Assembly: GCA_951640195.1 (NCBI GenBank)
Contig: OX621174.1
Location: forward strand, 62,001-126,000
DNA from: Porpolomopsis calyptriformis
Taxonomy: Eukaryota > Basidiomycota > Agaricomycetes > Agaricales > Hygrophoraceae
Direction of reading: 5' to 3'
Length of the DNA: 64,000 bases
The position numbers were made by a program, and so were the translations under genes. Position 1 is the first letter of the stretch. Each line of letters opens with the position of its first letter. This document shows, in pieces, positions 23,300-34,402 of the stretch. A model generated the notes under the pieces. The model searched no databases. It saw nothing but the letters and a program-made list of their open reading frames with translations, and had not been told where the DNA came from.

Positions 23300-23720
23300 A
23301 CCTGCGTCAACTTGCTTCTTGATCGGGAATGCTTCAATTTTTCCTATTGTACCGTCCACCCGCAATTTCCTCTTCCGAGGCACAGACCACTGGTATACAT
23401 ACCACCGGCTTCATTGTCGCATATGTCGCCGCGGTGGACGACGTGCCCCTCCTCTTTCTTGAAGTCAAGCCGCCCAGTCATATCGAGCCATTATCAGCGA
23501 GATCTGCCACCAACGACCAGATGAGGGACAGGTTCCTCAACTTTACCGCCTTGCTCGGACCCCAAGACTGCACGGTATCAGTATTATGGGATGGCCTTCT
23601 TTTCTCTTGACATAGCCACTGGTGGTAGCATGTCTGAATACACCTTGCAGTCAGTTACTCGTGTAACGGACGCAGCTCAAGCAATAGCAAGCTGTTGCTT
23701 CTGTGCCATTGCCCAATTTT
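23300..23720 (+). pseudogene. PD-(D/E)XK-like fungal protein fragment
   Basis: The frame at 23329-23610 encodes TTGFIVAYVAAVDDVPLLFL followed by EVKPPSHIEPLSARS; the E-x-K after a hydrophobic strand is the PD-(D/E)XK hallmark. The matching continuation FFSLDIATGGSMSEY...SVTRVTD lies in a different frame (from 23591), so a frameshift sits near 23560-23600. The two halves are in the order expected for a widespread Agaricomycete protein of unknown function. No N-terminal exons or stable C-terminus follow. Confidence 0.5.
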
Positions 23721-24584
23721 GTATCATACCCATCGGGAAGATCCCTGATAAAATCATGCAGAAGGGCGTCGCATCCCCCAGCATCCCGCCACTCCCAGGT
23801 GCCGCTAGGCCCATCGCAACATTGTCGTGCATGCTCATGTCAGTTTTGCGAAACGCCTACAACATGCTGGTGAGTCCAAGTCTCATCCAAGTATGACACT
23901 CCCTGATCATCTAACTGGATCGTGCCATGTTGTAGCTCCAAAAAGAGCTGTGATAAAGTCGACTTGCCAGATCCAGACTTGCACCGTCCTGATGTTCATC
24001 CACTCCTTGTGTTCACTGTGGCCTGGCAAAGCGTATGCATTGATACAACAGCGGCAAGAAAACTAATATAACAGAGGTAAGAAAACTCAACTAGCAATAT
24101 CAAAACCAGTAAGTTGTAGCACTCGTCCTATCTTCTATCAATCTCAATCCTTCTTGGGTCCTTTTCAGGGCCTCGCTAACCCGTATCATTTTTCTCCTAT
24201 GTATTTCCACCTGCATGGTGCAGCAGAGGACTTTGATCTCGGCGAGCGATGTCCGAGCAACCATTTCTTGATAAGTGACATAGGTCACGGCGTTGGGTTT
24301 ATTTCATAGAGCATGGATGGAGGCAGAGCGAAGGATGGCTGACAACCATAAGAATCAAGCACATCGCGTCTGTAGAGAACACCCCAGTGGGTCGTGGCGC
24401 AGTGTACGATGAGGGCGAAGGGGGGCCAGACGATGGAACAGTGACTGTGCCTGGACACCATAATTAGACGTTACTCTCTCTCACTAATCATACCAGCAAC
24501 ACCTGCCTTAGGTATGTAGGCTGAGGTGAGAGTGACACTCAGTAAAAACGGAAAGTCAGCTAACGGTCGAGGGACCGTCCCTCC
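23721..24584. other. Intergenic region
   Basis: Only short unsupported frames are present (23827-24066 plus, 24100-24288 minus). No domain or splice-linked gene is visible. Confidence 0.35.
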
Positions 24585-25366
24585 CATCAGCAAAAGTGCA
24601 GAAACGATGCCTTGCAAGGTGGTCACGGTAAAGTTTAGGGTTCCTTACCCTGACTTGGCTGGCTCGGTAATCTCTTCCTCTTCTAGTCTGTGCTAGATAT
24701 TGTACAGAAAACTTGGTGGTACTTTGACACGAAGTGACAACTAGGGATACATATGTAAGGTTTTCACCAGAATGGTAATGACAATGTAAGGTCCCCATAA
24801 TCTTAGGGACACCTTACCTTGTTTGGTAAGGTTCAAGTAAGTTTACCTAGCCATCCCAGTATCCAGTAAAGTGAAGGGGGCAGCAGGGAGCTGTCTGCAT
24901 GCATGAAAAAATATATGCTTCCCATTTTGGACACTTGTATTATTGATAACTGCATTAACTTATGGTCTTTTAGTATAATGGTAAAGTTTTCATGCGTCGG
25001 TTGCTGGCGCTCCAACTGTGAGGGCAAGGGTTCGAATCCGTTAAGTAACTGGTTATATTAGAATTTAAATACACTACCTCAGAAAATTCAGAAATCAGAA
25101 ATCAGCCAAAGCCGACTTGGGTGGTAAAATGGCCTGGACTTGCATTGTTTTTACTTCCTTAGCGTAAATTATCATACATTGTAAGGTATTACTAGGTAAG
25201 GTTCCAGAAATCAGGTCAATTTATTAATACCTTACCATACAATGTCTAGATATTAAGCGAGGTTCTGACAAGGTAAGGTAGGTCTCTAACCTGGTGAACA
25301 AGGTCAACCTTGTCGACCTTACCTGACATTACATTGTCAGTCAACGTTTCTGCACTTTTGCTGATG
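24585..25366. mobile_element. Non-autonomous inverted-repeat element (MITE-like)
   Basis: A 22-base segment at 24585-24606 (CATCAGCAAAAGTGCAGAAA plus two bases) is a perfect reverse complement of 25345-25366, giving terminal inverted repeats about 780 bp apart. The interior has no gene. It holds many copies of ACCTTAC/GTAAGGT in both orientations, a common feature of small DNA transposons, plus a tRNA-like block. No clear target duplication was identified, so exact ends are uncertain. Confidence 0.55.
24964..25050 (+). other. tRNA-like Pol III promoter block (SINE-like)
   Basis: A B-box-like GGGTTCGAATCC at 25028-25039 lies about 45 bases after an A-box-like TAGTATAATGGTA at 24971-24983. The 5' end GGTCTTT resembles a tRNA acceptor strand. 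The cloverleaf does not close: the acceptor stem has two mismatches, the T stem has one, and no proper seven-base anticodon loop with U33 forms. It is best read as a tRNA pseudogene or the head of a tRNA-derived SINE. Confidence 0.5.
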
Positions 25367-25383
25367 CCATCAGCAAAAGTGCA
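25351..25383. repeat. 33-base palindrome at element end
   Basis: 25351-25366 and 25368-25383 are perfect 16-base reverse complements around a single C at 25367. It overlaps the right inverted repeat of the 780 bp element and looks like a duplicated inverted terminus. Confidence 0.9.
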
Positions 25384-25776
25384 ATAAGTGGGGATTGCCG
25401 GGTGATAAATGTAAGCCACGCGAAGTTGGTAAGCACCTTTCACGAGAGGGTAAGGCGTTCACCTTCTTGGTTGCTAGTTGGCAGGGCACGACCGAGTTTG
25501 TGAGATGTGAATAAGTTTGTAACAGATTCCAAACTTTATGGCAAGATTGCTGTTTGAATGCCATACTAAGGCCAGATGGTCAGTTTTTTGTAAGGTTAGT
25601 AACAGATTTGGTCTTTACACCATGCACAGACAAGATGGTCAGATGTGTGCAAGGTTGGTGTGAAGTTTGGGACAAGTTCACAAGGTTTCGACAACTTGTA
25701 CAGGATGGGATTTCAATCCATCAGTAATAATAGCATGGTTGACGCAACACTATAAGGAAACAGCAGGAAAGCAACC

Positions 25777-28700
25777 TCACAGCTCTGCGTATCCTTCCTG
25801 CTCAAATGGGTCCTCTTCCCACTCCTCCTTGCTATCTTCTGCACCCAACACCATGTCATCTTGTGGGTCAACATCACATTCTGTCTCCTTTTCATTCTCA
25901 CCTTCATCCTCATCTTCATCAAATTCATTAACTTGATTGACTTGATCATTGTGGTCGTCTACACCTTTACCATAATCCAACTCAATCCCATCCCAATCAT
26001 GTTTGAATCCATGGTTAATATTCCATGTAGACTTGTAGCTAACTCCACCACCTAGGTATCACATAAACATGTTGCGATCCACAAACCTATAGTTTCATTC
26101 TGGTTAGGGAAACTCTGGGGGGGTAAAAGCATTTACATACATGTTTACATAGTAATAAATCCAGTTGTGGTCATTCTTGGTAGGTTGACAGGCAATTGAT
26201 GGTCCAAGCAAGTGTGTGCTTCAGCCATGAGTGAAGGCAGGTATGAGATGGACAGCTTGGACAACATCTTGTGGGTTCAAAAAGCTGAATGCTTCAACAC
26301 CACTGCTATCCATTGGTATGAAGCCCAAACAGTGGAGACACCTTGACCTCCATCCAGTTTGAATGGATAAGTCCTGACTGAACCACTGCACCCAGAGAAA
26401 ATCTATCCTTTGTGACTCCACTGATTTTGACAAAGGGCCAACATGCCTAATATTAGTGTGAAAAATTCCAATAACACAAGCATACCAGTAAGGATGTTGC
26501 TTGGCTTCATCTTCTTTATCCTCATGTGACAGAACCATTATATCAGCATGTGTCCAGGGATTTATAGAATCTTGCAACTGCTGCATGTTATACATAGTGT
26601 AGTTAACTTGAAGTACCTTGTGTCAATATATCTGATTGTTCACAAACATGATGGAGGCCCACTCCTTATTAGAAAATATTTCTTCATCACCATTGAATAA
26701 CTCTCCTAACAGGCGCTCCAAAATATAATCCTTCAGTCAGGGGAGAAAATCCTTCATACAACAATAGGTTATCAGATTTACTTGTATGACATTGAAATGT
26801 TACCTTGATTGCTGGATTACCTTGATTCCGTGCAAGCCATCCAGTAATGTTTTTGGGTTGACGAACAGATTCTGAGATATGACAGTGCATGGTCAGCAGT
26901 GTATATGGTAATGGGTCTAGCTCCTCGAACAGTACTACTAAAGTCTTGCCTGGGTTGTTATTTCTGCCTGCTAGGCTTCACTGAGTGATCTTGCAGAGGG
27001 TTTCCTCACACTATTGATGCTTTGTGATTTGATGTTTGAATTGAGATTTGTTAGTGTGCGTGTAGAATCATTTGACTCTCCGATGCTCCAGCTCACCCTA
27101 AACATTATAAGTGAGCTATTGGAAGTAAATAACTTAGATTGACATACCACTTGCATTGTGTAGTTGTTAGTTGGTCCAAATAATCAGATTGACTTCATGT
27201 AGTCACCGAGCATGTGTAGTTTGTATGTCGACATACTAAAGACCTTCCCCTTGGTACCACTTGCTAAACTGTGCTCTTTGGTTGAAGGCATTGCCTCTTC
27301 TTTACCCCTTGCAACTATTGCGGCATTGCGCCATCCATGAGCAGCTTCTTCATGTGGAAGCTCTTTTGTTCTGAAGGATGTGCAGGTTTTCTTCATGAAA
27401 TGGCACATAACTCACCCCAGTTCTGAGGTTGTTAAGTCAAACAACTTGAGGGTTGTGTCTGTGTGAAGGCAAAGTTTGGCATATCCATGCCAAGTAGCAA
27501 GAATGAAAATCATATTGAGTATGATGTCATTATGGGGAGGGGGTAAGAGGCCTTCAAAGACTGGTACTGCACACTGTACAATTTGTGTAAGAAGAAGAAT
27601 ATGAAGGGGTGTAAGCAACAAAACATTACCTGTAGCAAGTCCTCGAAGTCTCTTCCTGCTAATTTTTTCATCGCTGATGCATTGTTAGTGAAATGACATA
27701 TAGTGCTTCTGCTGAATGTTGGAACTTGTCAATATCTGTTGAAATGTCAACATCTATCATACTAATCTATTTAGACCCCTTCCAACATACTGTTTATTCA
27801 GCGTTTGAACAGCATCACCTCCAGCAGCATAAAGAAGTTGTATGAGATGGGTGAAGGTTGATTTCCATATTCCAAGTTCAAATTTGTGGAGTAGGTCTGG
27901 GACAAACATTGAGTAAAAGTTGAAGTCGAAAGGCAAAAGTGCTACCAAAAATGCATTCTAGCTTTGGTGGTAAGTGCTAGTAGTGATGTAAAAAGGCATT
28001 CATACTGAAGTTGGTACAGGTGATATCCCCCCAAGGACCTTGTTAATGACAGAGCTGGATAGAGACTATCCCTTCTTGAAAATCCAACTGCAGACCATCT
28101 TGATCATGCCTTGCCTTGCCATATCATCTTTCCATATCTTGTTTTGTCGATGTATGTCCACTGTAGTTCCAAGAGTACTAATTTGGTGTTTATTGATTAG
28201 ACAGTGAGGGCACAGGCATTGTCCCAGAGACTTGATAGTAGCCAGGAGGACTCTAAGTATACCAAAGCATGTTAGACACATCTATTATGTTATTAGATAA
28301 AAATGTAAGTACTTCTCAGGGTAATCCACAGAATAACTAAATAATTGAGGGAAGACACGCTGGAAGATCCCATTAGCAAATTCGATAACAATACTATATT
28401 TGTAGGCATGCAGAAAGTTGTCATCAAGCAGAAGCTTCCAAATTTCATACATAAGGTCATGTTTGAGGTGAGTGACAATGGCAGGAGTTGCACTCTTGCC
28501 AAAGATATTCCTGTATGCATCTTGTATTGTATTGGGCAACTAGTGTATTGAAAATCAGTATAAGCTTCAATAGTCAGTTATGTGTAACTTACTGAGCAAA
28601 TGTAGGCAATATGATGTGCAGCAAATGATGTCAGCATCCCTCAAGTATATTTTGACTAGTTACTGAAGTACACATAAATTGGCTATAGCGATGCAGTACC

Positions 28701-29760
28701 GAAATTAGCCAAGTGGGTACTATCTGACCACACCATGATCGCCGCAACCATGGTTTCTAGTTTGAAACTGGGATCTAGGGGTGCAGACTTGATTTTGTTG
28801 TGCTCATCGATAAATGTATTAGAGTTGTACAGGTCAATATACACGCGGTCCTCTGGTTGGTCTTCTGAGTGTTTCCACAAAAGCTGAAATGGGGTGAGAT
28901 AAAAGGACTTTGCAATGGTGCTTTAGAAAACAGACTTGATCACTTCAGTTAGTTGCCTGTAAAATATTCCATTGACTTCAAAATGTGGTGCATCAGCCTC
29001 CGATTTGTTCTTAAAACCCTCAGCAGGTAAATGTAAGGACACTGAAGCTTCATTCCAACTGTCTTGAACAGAGAGACCTGGCTGTTCAGCATAGTTGCCA
29101 AGTTGCCAAAGTTCCTAAGCAGTACTGAAGGATTGAAGCTCTTGCTGGTCAAAGTCCTGGGCAAGGATTACATCATTTACAAGGTAGTCCAAGTCTGTAA
29201 TCAATTTTGTATTCAAGCATCCATAGAACCAGTTGATGAGATGAAACATTGTCGCATTTCAGAAAGGGGCAAAGACACTTTTGATAGTATTAGAAAATCA
29301 TGTGCCAAGACTAGATGTCCAATTTTCAGGATCATGCCTAGATGTAGCCAGTCCTGGTGCATCACATACAGATTCTAACAAGACATCTTGATCAGGAATG
29401 TGGGAGAGGGTGGTTGGATAGAAGTGAGAAAGGCTGAAATGATTTGCTTCAGTCTTGGCTCTGATCCCTCTAAACATTCCTCATCAACTGCAACCTCAGG
29501 TTCAAGATCAATAGCTATATTTGCCTGAGACGAGGGCTAGCACTGGCATGGAATAGGTGCAGGCATATGGGGAACCTGAGTTGAAAGTGATGGAAGATAA
29601 TCTTGAAAGCATTGTGGGAATCTTCGATGTTGGCCAGATGATATTGCATATAGTAGGTTCAGTGGTTCTGGATCAGGCTGAATGCACATTGAATTGATTC
29701 TTCCATCAGAAGTAAACCTTACATACCTTGAAACCCTCATCTCCAGTCACCAGAATCCCT
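25777..29760 (-). mobile_element. Plavaka-type transposase relic
   Basis: Ordered minus-strand blocks span a long transposase. They are SSGQHRRFPQCF (about 29640), PAEGFKNKSEADAPHFEVNG (about 29010), LWKHSEDQPEDRVYIDLYNS (about 28870), LETMVAAIMVWSDSTHLANF (about 28755), IQDAYRNIFGKSATPA (about 28520), YPEKYLHFYL (about 28320), CLCPHCLINKHQISTLGT (about 28210), MFVPDLLHKFELGIWK (about 27900), CAVPVFEGLLPPPHN (about 27560), STYKLHMLGDY (about 27210), GELEHRRVK (about 27080), HCHISESVRQP (about 26885) and YWYACVIGIFHTNIRHVGPL (about 26490). The last are FSFLNPQDVVQAVHLIPAF (about 26270) and an acidic C-terminus (25980-25777). This is the family order I know for Plavaka transposases of mushrooms. 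Many introns, plus stops such as TGA at 27068-27070, show it is degenerate. Terminal repeats were not resolved. Confidence 0.75.
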
Positions 29761-30338
29761 AACCTAGAGTCTCCAGCATTCATCAAGTCTAATCCATGTG
29801 AGATAACATCTTCGTGATTCCAATCTAAAGCATTCCTCTCTTCAGCAACATCTCTTCCTGCTCAGCATGTGATCTTTGAAGCTTTCTGGCACTCAAACTG
29901 TTTGGTTTGCTTCTGGAGTAAGAGTGTGATGCCTGGATGCAATGACTTGCATGTGTTATGGTGTTTAGTAAGCCCTTGGTTGTTCTTGAATTGCCTCTTG
30001 CAAGATGAACAGATAGCCATCATAAGCAATAGTAACTACAAGATAGTATTCATGGTAAGCTTTGTGTCATTGAATAACAATTTGTAGATCACCTGATCTA
30101 CTGCTCAAATGCTTGAACAGTTCTCTCATTGATACTAGTGACTGGTTTGTTACAACACAATATGAGTATTCCTGAAATCACCCTGTCATTGGTTGACTTG
30201 ACACATAGGTCTATGTTCAGACCTGAAGGCTTCACCCTGACCTGCTCTGGAGAAATGTCGCTGCCAGTGGGTTTCCTCCCAATGTTTGGACCTTCATGAC
30301 TCTGAAGCCTTTTCAGGTTTCTATGATGATAGGAATCA

Positions 30339-30653
30339 TTGTTCATGGGAGAAGACCATGATTTCTTCCCTTCACCAGAAACTGCTGAAGCTGCAGCTTG
30401 CATCATGCTATTCATCTATACTACTCAAGCTGTTCGCCAAGCTGAGAAGGACCTTGCTGAGAAGAAGTTGCAGATGCACCTGTCAGGTGTGAAGACATTT
30501 CTTCACAAAGTAGAAAAGGCTTGGGTGAGGTTGGATGCCGCTAATTTGATTGTAGGGAGTGTCCATGCAAGTATTTGGGAAAAAGGACTACCCGTTATTT
30601 TTACCCTGACAGAGTACCAGCCATTCGATCTAGAGGCTTGTAGCAAATGTTGA
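30339..30653 (+). CDS. Hypothetical ORF
   Basis: A 105-residue frame with protein-like composition, including an amphipathic Lys/Glu-rich helix (QAEKDLAEKKLQMHLSGVKT). No domain is recognised. It lies between the Plavaka relic and a minus-strand coiled-coil relic and could be a remnant of transposon cargo. Confidence 0.25.
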   Translation: MFMGEDHDFFPSPETAEAAACIMLFIYTTQAVRQAEKDLAEKKLQMHLSGVKTFLHKVEKAWVRLDAANLIVGSVHASIWEKGLPVIFTLTEYQPFDLEACSKC

Positions 30654-30808
30654 CACGATTGCTTAAGACAAATGTACAAGTGGGGAGGACTCGCTTATAC
30701 CCAGCCTCACTCCGTGTACTTCCCAGTCAATGATCTTACTATCACTTGCATTGTTTTCCCTTCAGCTGCTTTAATTATTCATGGGACTTAAAAATTTGCA
30801 GAAATACA

Positions 30809-31250
30809 TTAACGAGTCAAATAGCAGGCCATTTTACAGGCAGGAGAAACCACTTTCCTAGATGGCGAGGACTTGAATTCCTCTCTAGTAACAGGATTCT
30901 CACCTGAGCCAGCCATAGATGCTTCATTTAAACATTGCCCCAGTAGTGACTGGTCAATGATGATTTGAGCAGGCGGGAAAGGAGGCAGTTCTATCTCAAT
31001 GGATTCCAAAGTCTCCATCAGCTGAGTGACCCTGTTCTCTGCCTCAATTCAACTTCCTTGAATAATGTCCTTTAAGGGCTGCCAATTGTGATTACCAAGG
31101 GAATGGATCTCATCACGTAAGGCATTTGCTTGCTTGTGCAACAGTGCAACCCTGGCACCCTCATCAACAATGTTCTGCTTGGCTATGTTGAGTTTGTGAA
31201 TGTACGTATCTTCCATGTCATTTGTTGCATTTCATATAGTTTATGAATGG
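30809..31250 (-). pseudogene. Coiled-coil hypothetical protein relic
   Basis: One minus-strand frame runs from about 31250 (KLNIAKQNIVDEGARVALLH) through LRDEIHSLGNHNWQPLKDII and, after an in-frame TGA near 31052, on to METLESIEIELPPFPPAQ. The two sides of the stop are clearly one protein. Similar helical proteins with the EIHSLGxHxW block are frequent next to DNA transposons in mushroom genomes; function unknown. Confidence 0.45.
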
Positions 31251-33519
31251 CTTGGATGTCACACCAGAAATCTGCATTACTAGGTATGTTATTGGTAACT
31301 GACAATCAACAGTTTACCTTGCACCAGCGTATTGAATAGATGGGAGCAATGCTTGAACAGAATTATCCTCTGGAGGAAATGGTGGGCTTGAGTTGTATTC
31401 CAAGTGGGATGACTACCTATGGCTTACTTTCTAATGTGAGATGAAATGAGCTTGTAGCTTTGGGTTGCTAGAATGACTATTAACTAATCAATGTCACTTC
31501 AACACTTTACCAGCTTTGCTACTATAGACCATCTACTCAGAAGGAAGTTAAGACTATCTCTCTGCAAGTGCGCATACTCCACAGTTCACTTCTATACATC
31601 TTGACAACATGAAATATAGCCCATCCCACATCTTGCCTGTCTTGCAGGACATTACTGGCCATGCTTTTCCCAAATGTTCACCCCACAACTTGGCTGCCAC
31701 TCAGGCCTACCTTCGCTACAACATCCATTGTGATGATCAACATGGAGCTAAGCATGGCACCACAGGGATGCATCCAAATACCATCAGCTTTGTGAAGGAT
31801 GACAAGAATGTCAAAGAGGAGTTTCTCAAGCAAACCCTCCATGATATTTTTGATATGGTATGTATTTTGTTTATCTTATGCAACCTGCTGACAATGGTTT
31901 CAGCTCACAGCTCTGGATCAACTTAACAGTGGATTCTCACTCATAATCCACTATCCTGGATCATTACTGAAGCAGAAGCCTGACCTGTTACCTAGAGCCA
32001 ATTTGGCTTTCGATGTGTACCTTCCACCTATATACTAAACACTGCCAGAGCCCACCAGACTTACACTGAGATCGAGCGCTCAGCAATGTCAATGGCAGAT
32101 CCCAAGTCCTACTTATGCCTGTGCCTCTAGCACCTGGAAGCTCCCAGTTCTGCTTCAAATACCACCCCCCTGAGATTTGGAATCGGTATATCATTCACTT
32201 TCAAGATGACTACAATTACTAAGAAGAACTACTAGATGAAAATCCCAATGTTCCAGTGGTCATGTTATCCCAGGGAAGAGATCAATACAGGCCCACCCCT
32301 TTTCTGACACTGTATGGAAAGCAATACTGATTCTGTGGTGTTGCAGATGGCCTTCCAGTTGACCATCAGGAAGAATACAGCTCACCCAGCTTACCAACTC
32401 ACAACCAAGGATCCAGGGGTGGTAACCTCAGTGGTATTCAGATGTCACCAGTGATGGCCAAGTGTAAATTCCTATCATTCAGACACACCAAAGTCAGAGA
32501 CAATTTCATTATAAACCTCTGCACCTGCTGGTTACAGAAGTTGGATTGTTTTGGACTTAGTTCTGAACAATCAACCATTTTGGTTGATTTGTTGCTCGCA
32601 GATGTTGTATTATGCACTGAATCAAAGTGGAATGTGAGTGTCATCATTCTGGACTGATGTATCTGTCTCATTTCTGTCACAGACTCTAGGCAGAACAAAT
32701 TTTTGCCATGTTCTTACTTTTATTGAGATTCTCATTATTGCACTCCTTTTATACTTGTTTATTTAGGTTCAGACATACATGCCAGTTAAATTTTCTTAGC
32801 TCAGAGTCCCAGAATCCCAGGCAAAGGAAGGGAGGCACCTGGGTAGAACTTGTCAAGATCTTTGCAAGAGCAACATGTAACTAACCCATAGGAATCCATA
32901 GTTATACCTAGTCCGAGATGTCACCCTATAATATGTATACTTATCCTGAATGCCAACACTCTTTATACTACCTCATAGTCATTACTGTTATTGAACATAT
33001 AAAAAATCCAACACTCTCTAATCTCAATGTCACCAACCTGAAAAAAGTAGTCAAAACCTGGATGCAGCCAATTGATGATAGCTAAAGGGCACCAAGATTC
33101 AGTGGGCCCTGATCCACTAGTTGAGACTGCAATGCTGTACGTACCCCAACTGGAGGGAGTGTCGCCTCTCATGGTAAGCTCTATTCATCAGGTCTACTTT
33201 GCAATCTATACATATGCTAACCCATGCAGATCTCTCCCAACCCCTGCCATCAGTTTGCAGGGTGGGAACCCCCTTCGTTAGAAGGGGAGTTTACTACAGA
33301 AAAATACCTAAACTTCAATGATGCATGTATAGATCCCAGTCTTCTCAATCTCCCTCTTACTGTGTCTCCTACACTAGCGACTTCCTCTCTAACTGAATCT
33401 CAAGTCAGCGGTGACAAAATTGCATCCTCCAGTGGGAGGAGCCAATGACTGTGAAACACCATCTGGCTCCCCACCATCTTAAATGTGAAGTTGATGCAAC
33501 TTCAATACTACACCAGCAC
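31251..33519. other. Degenerate A+T-rich sequence
   Basis: Short frames (for example 31609-31926, 32442-32657, 33072-33281 plus) look like scattered old exons but carry no recognisable domain. Probably decayed transposon-associated sequence. Confidence 0.3.
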
Positions 33520-34402
33520 AGTGCGATAGAAGGAATTAATAGAGCAAGCCAAGTTGTTGTATCACCTTTTCCTCAGTCTCCAGAATGCCTTCCTGACACA
33601 AGCTGATGCTCTTGTTCAGGCTGGAGATAGCTTAATGGAGGTCTACGGGAGGTTTCAAAGGAAAGGTATCATAATAGAGGAGGGTAAGAACTGATCTCAA
33701 ATTCTTTATTCATAACTCACACTATTCTGTTTAGGTTTCACCATCGACAAAGCAATGAAGAGTATAGTAGGTTCCATTTATACATGTACCATCAATAACC
33801 TAACCTATATTATATAGCTTTACATGGAGGGGTCTTTGTTTCATGGTGACTACAAGCGGATCATCAGCTCCATTGTCAAGAAACATTACAGATTTACCGA
33901 TGATGCTGCAAAGAATGTCCAGTGGTACTAGGAAATTATCAATAATCTGAAGAACCATTACCTGCATAGCCCACTTGATAGTAATGTATAGATATATTAT
34001 ACTCTAGTCCCATTGCTGCCACTTAAACCAAAGAGATAGGGAAACTGGAAGCATTTTAGTCATCCCACTGTTGCAGAATGTCTACAGGTCTTCTTCTACA
34101 ACAAAAGAGAGTATGACAAGATCTTTCCAGAACATTTTTCCAAAGAGGTACTGATCTGTCCCATCGCTTTAACAGGAGCCATGGTATACACACATTTTTC
34201 TGCCGTTCTTTGCATATTGACACCTTTGCAGATAAAGAATTGCATTGATAAATGGGGCACTGGCACCCATACCACCATTCAAGTGCTTGGTCAAATGTAC
34301 ACAAAGCATTACTATAGAATTAAGGAGATCTGCACAACAGTTGAAAGCCACGAATTCTACAGTCCAATATTTCAGGCTATGTGGCAGCAATGGGTGACCT
34401 AA
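33520..34402 (+). pseudogene. DUF6532-like relic
   Basis: Plus-strand exons read AFLTQADALVQAGDSLMEVY, then after an intron FTIDKAMKS, LYMEGSLFHGDYKRIISSIV, HYRFTDDAAKNVQWY and NNLKNHYLHSPLD. After a further intron they read WKHFSHPTVAECLQVFFYNK, KEVLICPIALTGAM, IKNCIDKWGTGTHTTIQVLG and YYRIKEICTTVESHEFYSPI. This order of helices matches the DUF6532 pattern also seen in the intact gene at 11.6-12.9 kb. A TAG follows NVQWY near 33931, and the frame ends at 34400-34402. Confidence 0.5.

Noticed and set aside
24964..25050. Functional tRNA gene
   Set aside because: A and B boxes are good but acceptor and T stems have mismatches and no proper anticodon loop forms; called tRNA-like instead.
25861..26055. 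Hydrophobic plus-strand frame as a membrane protein
   Set aside because: It is antisense to the acidic C-terminus of the Plavaka transposase relic.
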